Numbered from the stretch's first letter, positions 1 through 6,220 are shown. The stretch is DNA of 6,793 nucleotides from Anaerolineales bacterium UBA3499 (GCA_002377585.1 DFQC01000030.1:18497-25289); one strand, 5' to 3'. Notes: generated by a model not told the origin, from the sequence alone. Numbers and translations: made by a program.

Positions 1-1
1 C

Positions 2-94
2 AAAGAAAATTATCGCTTAGTATATGTCAATAAACAACCGAATATTTCACAAAGCAATTTATATAATATATTCGCCATTATTAAAACCTATTGA
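2..94 (+). CDS. Possible C-terminal tail of an upstream gene (partial)
   Basis: One frame is open from the window edge to a TGA at 92-94 and gives about 30 residues, beginning KENYRLVYVNKQ and ending IFAIIKTY. The other two forward frames hit stops within the first 35 bases. An open run of this length can occur by chance in AT-rich DNA, so this is only a candidate. No family can be recognised from so short a tail. If it is real, its stop codon lies inside the -35 element of the methyltransferase promoter, meaning the upstream gene ends immediately before a new transcription unit begins. Confidence 0.25.
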   Translation, partial: KENYRLVYVNKQPNISQSNLYNIFAIIKTY

Positions 95-119
95 CATTAG
101 CAAACAGCAACCATACAAT
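91..119 (+). promoter_or_regulatory. Sigma70-type promoter of the methyltransferase gene
   Basis: A perfect -35 hexamer TTGACA (91-96), an optimal 17-base spacer and a 5/6 -10 hexamer TACAAT (114-119) are seen. The expected transcript start is near 126, giving a leader of about 70 bases before the ATG at 197. The stretch 89-130 closely resembles 1113-1154 in front of the next gene, with an identical 11-base block AGCAACCATAC running from spacer into -10. Confidence 0.6.
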
Positions 120-169
120 CTATACGTAATCACTAGCACTACAATAATCTCAAACAAAAGCTAAATGAA

Positions 170-193
170 TCACAAGGCATCTCACAAGGCATC
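170..193 (+). repeat. 12-bp tandem duplication carrying the ribosome binding site
   Basis: The 12-mer TCACAAGGCATC occurs twice back to back (170-181 and 182-193), without mismatch. The second copy places AAGG (186-189) 7 bases before the ATG at 197, a suitable Shine-Dalgarno position; the first copy carries the same AAGG 12 bases further upstream. The duplication is therefore within the translation initiation region of the methyltransferase gene. It also lies inside a 13-codon out-of-frame mini-ORF (ATG 165 to TAG 204-206), where each copy reads HKAS. Confidence 0.8.
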
Positions 194-196
194 CAA

Positions 197-1069
197 ATGG
201 GTCTAGGCATAGCATCTGTACAGAACATGCTTGAACTATGGCAGCAAGGCAATCTGGAAGATATAAATAGTGTTATTGAAATGGGCTCACAGGAGCTTCA
301 TTTAAAATCGGCTGATTTTGAAAACCTGCTAAATACAGCATGCATTACAGAGTATGATCATACTTCCTTCACTTCATTGGATAATTGGCCAAGCTACCCA
401 CGGTGTAGTGCTAAGCCGCTATACAACCTACTAGGAATTAAAGAATATTACAGCCTCGACATGAATGGTGAGCACGGCTCCATAGTTCATGATTATAACC
501 TTCCTCTGGAAGACACTTCTCTATACAATAAATTCGACCTTGTAACTGATCATGGAGCATGCGAACATGCTTTTGATATTGCAGAAGCATATAAAACAGT
601 ACATAAATTATGCAAGCCTGGAGGACTGATAATAATATCGCAGGTATTGTGGGGAGGCAACGGATACTTCCTTTATGATAAACGATTCTTTGAGGGCATA
701 GCCGCCGCAAACAAATATTCAATTATATACAATTCATATGTCATTTCACCTGGAACAAAAACTGAACATGGATCAGACCATCAATTTCATGTGCCTATGA
801 ACAGAGATCTTCTAAATACTATAGATAAGTCAAACATCAAAGGAATATCAGTATATGCAGTTATGCAGAAACATACTGATACAAGGTTTGAAACACCTTA
901 TCAGAATACTTATATGTCTGAACAACAAAGTCATTTCGGTTTTAACCGCCTGTACAGTAAAGACCCTCCCGCATATTCATATATACCCATATTCAATATA
1001 GAAAGAATATCTGGCAGTGTATTGTTCAGAGAAATCTTCAGACGAATTAGAAATAAGTTGTTCAAATAA
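197..1069 (+). CDS. Class I SAM-dependent methyltransferase-like protein
   Basis: This 290-residue protein resembles Rossmann-fold methyltransferases that transfer a methyl group from S-adenosylmethionine; the acceptor cannot be told. Visible elements in order are a degenerate motif I (VIEMGSQEL, about 26-34), an acidic strand-2 end (SLDMNG, D88), a HDYNLPL segment (98-104) where the family often has DxNxPL, the motif FDLVTDHGACEHAFD (113-127), and LCKPGGLIIIS (138-148), equivalent to the common LKPGG post-strand motif. No signal peptide or membrane segment is seen; the C terminus is basic (FREIFRRIRNKLFK). The ATG at 197 has AAGG 7 bases upstream and its own promoter at 91-119. The glycine-rich loop is poorer than the classical GxGxG, so cofactor binding is inferred. 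Proteins of this type are often near glycan or natural-product genes, but nothing in the window confirms that. The fold is fairly secure, the substrate unknown. Confidence 0.75.
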   Translation: MGLGIASVQNMLELWQQGNLEDINSVIEMGSQELHLKSADFENLLNTACITEYDHTSFTSLDNWPSYPRCSAKPLYNLLGIKEYYSLDMNGEHGSIVHDYNLPLEDTSLYNKFDLVTDHGACEHAFDIAEAYKTVHKLCKPGGLIIISQVLWGGNGYFLYDKRFFEGIAAANKYSIIYNSYVISPGTKTEHGSDHQFHVPMNRDLLNTIDKSNIKGISVYAVMQKHTDTRFETPYQNTYMSEQQSHFGFNRLYSKDPPAYSYIPIFNIERISGSVLFREIFRRIRNKLFK

Positions 1070-1070
1070 T

Positions 1071-1102
1071 ACAATCGTTGCTATAACTTTCTGCAACATT
1101 GT
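1071..1102 (+). terminator. Stem-loop just after the methyltransferase stop (weak terminator candidate)
   Basis: Arms ACAATCGTTGC (1071-1081) and GCAACATTGT (1093-1102) pair as a 10-bp stem with one bulged C and an 11-base loop. It begins two bases after the stop codon, where a terminator or 3'-end stabilising hairpin would be expected. There is no T-tract after it and the stem is AT-rich, so intrinsic termination is doubtful. Confidence 0.35.
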
Positions 1103-1114
1103 ATGGAATAAATA

Positions 1115-1143
1115 TTGATATTTGTGATAGCAACCATACTAAT
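1115..1143 (+). promoter_or_regulatory. Probable promoter of the NIPSNAP-like gene
   Basis: A -35-like TTGATA (1115-1120, 5/6), a 17-base spacer and a weaker -10 ACTAAT (1138-1143, 4/6) are seen, placing the transcript start near 1150 and a leader of about 30 bases. The identification is supported mainly by similarity of 1113-1154 to the stronger promoter at 89-130, including the identical 11-mer AGCAACCATAC (1129-1139). Confidence 0.45.
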
Positions 1144-1180
1144 ACATCTGTAATACCAACAAATTAATGAGAGGAAAATC

Positions 1181-1477
1181 ATGACAGCAGCACATTTACG
1201 TATTTACACTATAAATAAGGGCTTTATTGATAGTTGGATAACAATGTTTCACGAAGAATTGATTCCTATTATGAACGATGCTGGAATGAAGGTTGAAAGC
1301 ACATGGGTAAATATGGAAAAATCTCAGTTTATCTGGATACGCTCGTATGGGGACAGTTTTGATCATTATGACGAAATGACTGCAGCTTACAAGGGATGTG
1401 ATTGGTGGAGAGACAATGTAGATAGAGTAAAAAAACACATTGCTCATATGGAAGTTATAGAAATACAATCAACATAG
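1181..1477 (+). CDS. NIPSNAP-like (dimeric alpha-beta barrel) small protein
   Basis: A 98-residue soluble protein with the pattern of the NIPSNAP / ferredoxin-like alpha-beta barrel superfamily: an N-terminal strand LRIYTINKG (6-14), a helix with FIDSWITMFHEELIPIMNDAG (15-35) where the family carries its lip-hG segment, a strand with WVNMEKSQFIWIRSYG (42-57), a second helix around FDHYDEMTAAY (60-70), a W-W-R-DNV segment, and a closing strand HMEVIEIQST. Bacterial members are usually small dimers, some binding haem or small organics; the specific role is unknown. The ATG at 1181 is well supported by GAGAGGA at 1169-1175, five bases upstream. Its stop overlaps an AGGAG that probably serves the tiny ORF downstream. 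It has its own promoter region resembling that of the methyltransferase, so the two may be co-regulated. Confidence 0.7.
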   Translation: MTAAHLRIYTINKGFIDSWITMFHEELIPIMNDAGMKVESTWVNMEKSQFIWIRSYGDSFDHYDEMTAAYKGCDWWRDNVDRVKKHIAHMEVIEIQST

Positions 1478-1490
1478 GAGTAAATTGTAA

Positions 1491-1622
1491 ATTATCAATA
1501 CTAAAATACCAAAAACTGATGAAATGAAGCAAAAGCATCAAGAAGATGGTCGCTATGGATGCATTCTTACTGTAGTATTTGTAATACTATGTATTTTCTT
1601 TGCCTTATGGAGATTTAGTTAG
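1491..1622 (+). CDS. Tiny single-pass membrane protein, start uncertain (ATT 1491 or ATG 1524)
   Basis: A short reading frame ends at TAG 1620-1622. From the only ATG (1524) it encodes 32 residues: a charged N-terminal part MKQKHQEDGRYG followed by a 17-residue hydrophobic segment CILTVVFVILCIFFALW and a short RFS tail, typical of a small single-pass inner membrane protein. The ATG has no ribosome binding site. Instead a good AGGAG (1476-1480), overlapping the stop of the preceding gene, lies 10 bases before an in-frame ATT (1491), which would give 43 residues beginning IINTKIPKTDEM. ATT starts are rare but known (infC). The frame is closed upstream by TAA at 1488-1490. No family is recognised. 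If real, it is probably translationally coupled to the NIPSNAP-like gene. Chance ORFs of this size are common, so the evidence rests on the hydrophobic segment plus the ribosome binding site. Confidence 0.4.
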   Translation: MINTKIPKTDEMKQKHQEDGRYGCILTVVFVILCIFFALWRFS

Positions 1623-1717
1623 GTAATAAAAAACTTCCGGATCTTATAAGCATTCATGCAAAACTAACTATCTTACACAATCGCTGATATTCAGTAATAT
1701 AACTCAAATACTAAATA

Positions 1718-1746
1718 TTGACAGAAGCGCACAACAATGCAATAAT
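1718..1746 (+). promoter_or_regulatory. Promoter of the imuB-dnaE2 operon
   Basis: A perfect -35 TTGACA (1718-1723), a 17-base spacer and a 5/6 -10 hexamer AATAAT (1741-1746) are seen. Transcription should start near 1753, inside the adjacent LexA box, leaving a leader of about 22 bases before the imuB ATG. A second, perfect TATAAT lies at 1761-1766 just after the operator, but it has no good -35 at the right distance. The bases 1623-1717 upstream contain nothing else I can recognise. Confidence 0.65.
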
Positions 1747-1760
1747 AGAACAAATGTTCT
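1747..1760 (+). promoter_or_regulatory. LexA-binding SOS box (GAAC-N4-GTTC type)
   Basis: The 14-mer AGAACAAATGTTCT is a palindrome apart from its two central bases and matches the core of the Gram-positive type SOS box, GAACRNRYGTTC. It directly abuts the -10 element and covers the predicted transcription start, an ideal position for repression. The gene behind it, imuB, is a classical SOS target in other bacteria, so sequence, position and context agree. LexA would be expected to block the operon until RecA-stimulated self-cleavage after DNA damage. The same motif type is known from Firmicutes, Actinobacteria and Chloroflexota. Confidence 0.78.
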
Positions 1761-1774
1761 TATAATGGATTGTT

Positions 1775-3160
1775 ATGCGTATTCTATGTATGATATTAGA
1801 CCAACTTCCTATTGAAGTAGAGATACAACGCAACCCACAATTAGCAAAAAAACCTTTAGTGTTGCTACGACCATGCAATCAGCGCGTGTTAATTGCTGCG
1901 AAATCATTACATGATATTCGTATCAATCCTGGAGAATCACGCCGCAGTGTGGAACAACGCTACCCAAATGCTTTTTTTCTAACTGCTACAGAGTCCTTAT
2001 ACCAAAAAAAACATACTCAGCTCAAAAACATACTGGGTAGATTCTGTACAGATATTGAGAGCAACGCTTTAGGAGAATTTTTTATTTCCACCACGATGCT
2101 TTCACGCATCTTTAAATCTGAAGCTGATCTGTGCGCTAAGGTTGTACAACAGATAGTAGCAGAAACACAACTGCCAGTCACCGTAGCCATAGCCGGCAAT
2201 AAATTCACTGCCTATTGCGCATCACTACAAGCAAATCCTACTTGTACTATTCCAATGGGAAAAGAAGCTGATTTTCTAGCATCCCTTCCATTAACAGCCC
2301 TGATCAACCCCCCTTCAGAATTGTTGCGTCGTCTAAATACATTCGGAATCAAAACTCTAGGAGAATTTGCACAATTACCACGAGGGTCCGTAGTACGTCA
2401 ATTCGGCCCAGAATTGGCTCACTTTCACGATATGGCATGTGGGAATGACAATAGAATCCTAAAGCCATTCACATACCCTCCCACTATTATATTATCTCAA
2501 ACACTTACCAATCCATTATCTGATATACAACCAACACAAAGCATTCTACATAAACTAACCACACAACTGTCTCAACGCCTTGAACAGTCAGGATATCACG
2601 CTAATGCACTAACATTGTCTATAACAGATGAGAGCGAACACAGTAAACACATAAACACTTCTATTAAACCTCCTACATCAACAGATATACGGTTACAGCG
2701 CATATCATCAAATTTGCTAAGTCAACTAAAAAACACTTATCCTATTATCAAAATAGAATTAAAAGCATACCCATTACATGAGTGGCATAAAAATACATAT
2801 CAGATAAAACTATTCGAACAACACAAGAACAGATATAACAAGCATGCTCTCCAAAAAACTATAGGTAGTTTAAAACAACGTTTTGGAGAGCATGCAATAC
2901 AGTTCGCAAACAACGTGGGGCCACCAAAACCAAAAGGTTTACGAGTTCACTGCGATCCCGCAGGCATACCAAGTAAACTGCAGATCAGAAAACAAACATA
3001 TATGGTGAAACATATACATCAACACTGGCGTGTGCAATCGCAATGGTGGCACAACCCTATTGAAAGAGACTATTATCAGGTCAATATTTCAGATGGACGT
3101 CTGATCACTCTCTTTTGTGACCACAAGGAAACTTGGTTTCTCGATCGTGCCGTACATTGA
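1775..3160 (+). CDS. imuB: ImuB: Y-family polymerase-like mutasome adaptor
   Basis: A 461-residue Y-family DNA polymerase homologue acting in damage-induced mutagenesis, where ImuB links the error-prone DnaE2 to the sliding clamp. The palm starts MRILCMILDQLPIEVE; the first catalytic Asp is replaced by Ile7, and the SLDE motif reads ALGE (98-101), so Asp is Gly100 while Glu101 remains. Polymerase activity is therefore unlikely, as in known ImuB. GNKFTAYCAS (141-150) matches the fingers/palm NKxLAKxAS motif, a helix-hairpin-helix thumb follows (about 171-211), and a little-finger region spans about 240-345, ending in QIKLF (343-347), which fits the beta-clamp motif QLxLF. The tail (about 400-458, with WRVQSQWWHNPIERDYYQV) resembles DUF6504. 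The ATG at 1775 follows an in-frame stop at 1763-1765 and has only a weak GGA (1767-1769). It has an SOS promoter upstream and overlaps dnaE2 by 14 bases. No imuA precedes it. Confidence 0.88.
   Translation: MRILCMILDQLPIEVEIQRNPQLAKKPLVLLRPCNQRVLIAAKSLHDIRINPGESRRSVEQRYPNAFFLTATESLYQKKHTQLKNILGRFCTDIESNALGEFFISTTMLSRIFKSEADLCAKVVQQIVAETQLPVTVAIAGNKFTAYCASLQANPTCTIPMGKEADFLASLPLTALINPPSELLRRLNTFGIKTLGEFAQLPRGSVVRQFGPELAHFHDMACGNDNRILKPFTYPPTIILSQTLTNPLSDIQPTQSILHKLTTQLSQRLEQSGYHANALTLSITDESEHSKHINTSIKPPTSTDIRLQRISSNLLSQLKNTYPIIKIELKAYPLHEWHKNTYQIKLFEQHKNRYNKHALQKTIGSLKQRFGEHAIQFANNVGPPKPKGLRVHCDPAGIPSKLQIRKQTYMVKHIHQHWRVQSQWWHNPIERDYYQVNISDGRLITLFCDHKETWFLDRAVH
2842..2895 (+). repeat. Perfect 15-bp inverted repeat inside imuB
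   Basis: Left arm GCATGCTCTCCAAAA (2842-2856) and right arm TTTTGGAGAGCATGC (2881-2895) are exact reverse complements separated by 24 bases. They lie within imuB, encoding residues around H357-K361 and F370-A374, between the clamp-binding motif and the C-terminal domain. The reading frame runs through intact. In mRNA this would form a long stem, and in single-stranded DNA a hairpin. No transposase or other mobile-element feature accompanies it. It may influence dnaE2 expression or reflect a template-switch event; neither is shown by the sequence. Confidence 0.9.
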
Positions 3161-6100
3161 ATTACATTCTCATTCATATTATTCCTTACTGGATGGTGTG
3201 CCCACACCCGAAGAATTAGTAAAACAAGCAGTCAAGTGGGAGATGCCTGCTATAGCACTTACGGACCATAATGGACTATATGGGATACCACGCTTTTGGG
3301 AAGCATCACAAAAAGCCGGTATAAAAGCAATAATTGGATGTGAGATTACTTTAGATAATAAATGTGGCCATTTGACTCTATTAGCTGAAAATCAGATTGG
3401 ATACTCTAATCTATGCCGTCTTATAACACTTTCGCACCACAAAGGCAGAAAAGGTCAAGCTTTATTGCAGGAAAACACACTAATTGAAAATTCTGCAGGT
3501 CTCATTGCACTATCTGGATGCAGAAAAAGCTCCATAGTACAAGATTTAATCTCTAGAGATTACCAAAAAGCTATTCATACAGCTTCGCGATATTCAGAAA
3601 TATTTGGGAAAGATTGCTTTTTTTTAGAAATGCAGAATCATCACGAACGTAATGACTATTATATAAATGAGCAAATAGCAAATCTAAGCAACAAACTAAT
3701 GCTCCCATTAGTAGCCACCGGAAATGTACACTATCTCACCTCTGAAGACGCACCCCTACATGACATTCTTACCTGTATAAGGCACAAACTGCCACTAGAA
3801 CATGCCATTAGTTATCTTCGCACCAATCATGAATATTATTTCCATAGTCCACAACAAATGGAACAACTCTTTAATGAATATACACAATCTACAAATAACA
3901 CACTTTGCATATCCGAGCGATGCCAAGTCAATTTACCCTTTGGTCCCCAAGCACTACCGCAAATACAACTATCATCCCAAATGAATGCAGATGACAAATT
4001 AAGTGAACTATGCCACACAACACTTGCACAGAAATTTGTGGCCAACAAAAACAAATACATTCTGACACTTAATCATGAGTTAAGAATGATATCCGAACAC
4101 AATTTGACAAACTATTTCTTAATAGTTTGGGATCTCATATGTTTCGCACGCAAAAACAATATTCTTTGTCAAGGTCGTGGTAGTGCAGCCAATTCTTTAG
4201 TCGCATATCTACTAGGAATAACCCCTATAGATCCATTAAGCACTGGGCTAGTATTTGAACGATTCTTATCTAGAGAACGTTCAACCACTCCTGACATAGA
4301 TATTGATTTTGCAGCTGATAAACGGGAGGAGGTTATCCAGTACATATACAACAAATATGGTCCTGAACAAGTATCTATGGCATGTACTATTGTCACTTTC
4401 CGAGCACGCTCAGCACTACGAGACGTAGGCTTAGCACTAGGATTTGAAAAAGATACATTACAAAAGGCTACTACCGTGCTAGACGACCGTTCCGCATCTT
4501 CCTTGCCAGAGTCAGAAAGCATACGGGCAATCATCAAAGAGGATTTCTACTCTCCTAGATGGCAAGAACTGCTGCGAATAGCAGCTTTACTAGAAGGCTT
4601 CCCAAGACACCTCGGCATACATAACGGAGGCATGATACTTTCAAAACAGAAGTTGACCAAACATATACCCATTGAACCAGCAAACATGCAAGAAAGAACA
4701 GTGGTTCAATGGGATAAAGATTCTTTAGAATTCATGAACTGGATCAAATTAGATGTACTCGGTCTGCGCATGCTATCAGCAATCTCTGATGCACGCGCTC
4801 TAATAAACCCGTCACCAGAACTAGAGAACCTCAGATTTGATGACCATGATGTATTTGATATGATTTGCCGCGGAGAAACAATTGGATTATTCCAGATAGA
4901 AAGTCGGGCACAAGCATCATTAATCCCTCGTTTCAAACCACGTTCGTTGGCAGATTTAACTATACAAGTAGCATTAATAAGACCTGGACCATTACAATCA
5001 AACATGGTACACCCTTACCTATTAAGGCGCGAAGGTAAAAAACCAATAACCTACCTGCATCCACTACTAAAACCAGTACTAAAAGAAACCTTAGGCGTTA
5101 TTCTTTTTCAAGAACAAGTACTTAAAATAGCTCGCGATCTAGCTGGATTCACTCCAGGAGAAGGAGAGCTATTACGCAGATCTCTAAGACACAAACATAC
5201 CAAAGAACAATTAAAGCATTTCCATACAAGATTTATAGATGGAGCAAAATCGCGAGGCGTATGTGCTCTTATAGCCAATCAAATTTTTAATCAATTGAAA
5301 TCTTTTGGAGGCTACTCATTCTCAAAAGCACATGCCGCCGCATTTGCAGTTATCACATATTGGTCGGCATGGATACGATGTCATCACCCTACCGAATTCT
5401 TCATTGGCATATTACGCAATCAACCCATGGGATTCTATCCAGAGCATGTTGTAATATCAGATGCCCGCAGAATAGGAATACGTTTCTTGCCAGTAGACTT
5501 AAGGTATTCTAGTGCTAGAAGCACCCTGCAATCCGGAAAAATACGTCTAGGCCTAAAAACTGTCCGTGGACTTGGCACGGAATATATCAATCTTCTTTTA
5601 CAGGAACGTAAGATCGCACCTTTTCAGTCTTTGTCTGATCTAATACAACGCATGAGGTTCCCTCGGCCACTCATGGAATCAATTATTTTATCTGGCGCAG
5701 TAGATTATCTACACCCCAGAAAACACCGTCGCCAAATACTATGGGAATTAACTGATGCTTATCAAACTAAACCTAGAATAAAAGATCTCAAACTGACCAT
5801 ACCTGAAGAACAGGTCGCATTACAACCCATGACATCTGAACAGAAATTTGCAACCCAACTCTATGCAACCAGAGTAAGCATCGATAATCACCCTACTTAT
5901 TTGTACAGAAATGTATTATCCCATCACAAAACAACACTGATTTCTCAACTGCACAGCATGAATAACGGACAAAAAGTGAAAGTGGGAGGAATAGTAGTAA
6001 CACGACAGAGCCCACCCACTGCAAATGGCATTCGTTTTCTTGCTCTGGAAGATAGTAGTGGTCTCATTAATGTGGTAATCCATGCCAATACATATAACTC

Positions 6101-6203
6101 ATATCGCAAAGAATACTACTCAGATTTCATAATAGTTCAAGGAAATCTACAACTCAAACATGGTGCTTTAAATTTGATAGCAATACACATAACGTCTCTA
6201 TAA
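3147..6203 (+). CDS. dnaE2: DnaE2 error-prone DNA polymerase III alpha-type subunit
   Basis: A C-family DNA polymerase that performs translesion synthesis, expected to work with ImuB after SOS induction. From the GTG at 3147 it has 1018 residues, close to the family's usual size of roughly 1000-1100, and begins VPYIELHSHSYYSLLDG, the typical DnaE2 N terminus. A GTG at 3117 would add ten residues with no family resemblance and no ribosome binding site. Numbered from 3147: PHP domain with HSHS (H7, H9) and LTDHNGLYG (D40, H41); GRGSAANS (343-350); catalytic PDIDIDF (D383, D385) and third Asp D536 in IKLDVLGLRML; PRHLGIHNGGM (486-496); GLFQIES; FSKAHAAAFAVITYWSAW (725-742); and a C-terminal OB fold (about 941-1018, with GGIVVTRQ and FLALEDSSGLINVVI). 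All three catalytic aspartates are present, so it should be active. No convincing clamp motif is seen after the OB fold, consistent with tethering through ImuB. It overlaps imuB by 14 bases and is probably translationally coupled. Confidence 0.93.
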   Translation: MPYIELHSHSYYSLLDGVPTPEELVKQAVKWEMPAIALTDHNGLYGIPRFWEASQKAGIKAIIGCEITLDNKCGHLTLLAENQIGYSNLCRLITLSHHKGRKGQALLQENTLIENSAGLIALSGCRKSSIVQDLISRDYQKAIHTASRYSEIFGKDCFFLEMQNHHERNDYYINEQIANLSNKLMLPLVATGNVHYLTSEDAPLHDILTCIRHKLPLEHAISYLRTNHEYYFHSPQQMEQLFNEYTQSTNNTLCISERCQVNLPFGPQALPQIQLSSQMNADDKLSELCHTTLAQKFVANKNKYILTLNHELRMISEHNLTNYFLIVWDLICFARKNNILCQGRGSAANSLVAYLLGITPIDPLSTGLVFERFLSRERSTTPDIDIDFAADKREEVIQYIYNKYGPEQVSMACTIVTFRARSALRDVGLALGFEKDTLQKATTVLDDRSASSLPESESIRAIIKEDFYSPRWQELLRIAALLEGFPRHLGIHNGGMILSKQKLTKHIPIEPANMQERTVVQWDKDSLEFMNWIKLDVLGLRMLSAISDARALINPSPELENLRFDDHDVFDMICRGETIGLFQIESRAQASLIPRFKPRSLADLTIQVALIRPGPLQSNMVHPYLLRREGKKPITYLHPLLKPVLKETLGVILFQEQVLKIARDLAGFTPGEGELLRRSLRHKHTKEQLKHFHTRFIDGAKSRGVCALIANQIFNQLKSFGGYSFSKAHAAAFAVITYWSAWIRCHHPTEFFIGILRNQPMGFYPEHVVISDARRIGIRFLPVDLRYSSARSTLQSGKIRLGLKTVRGLGTEYINLLLQERKIAPFQSLSDLIQRMRFPRPLMESIILSGAVDYLHPRKHRRQILWELTDAYQTKPRIKDLKLTIPEEQVALQPMTSEQKFATQLYATRVSIDNHPTYLYRNVLSHHKTTLISQLHSMNNGQKVKVGGIVVTRQSPPTANGIRFLALEDSSGLINVVIHANTYNSYRKEYYSDFIIVQGNLQLKHGALNLIAIHITSL

Positions 6204-6220
6204 ATACCTGGGGACTCTTT

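Noticed and set aside
25..30. TTGACA on the minus strand (TGTCAA) near the left edge
   Set aside because: No suitable -10 element follows at 16-18 bases and no minus-strand gene lies beyond it within the window.
556..571. Hairpin AGCATG-CGAA-CATGCT in the methyltransferase gene
   Set aside because: A 6-bp stem falls inside the conserved coding motif GACEHAF and is short enough to be expected by chance.
3802..3984. 60-codon plus-strand frame inside dnaE2
   Set aside because: Out of frame within a continuous, conserved polymerase coding sequence; no sign of independent translation.
4169..4537. 122-residue open frame on the minus strand within dnaE2, with similar ones at 438-722, 1196-1468, 2017-2208, 3836-4060 and 4706-5005
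   Set aside because: All lie antisense to well supported coding regions, have no ribosome binding site or family resemblance, and their sequence is explained by the conserved proteins on the other strand.
3117..6203. Assignment as the replicative DnaE1 alpha subunit
   Set aside because: Length near 1020, ending soon after the OB fold without a clear clamp motif, and operon linkage with SOS-controlled imuB all fit DnaE2; replicative DnaE1 is usually longer.
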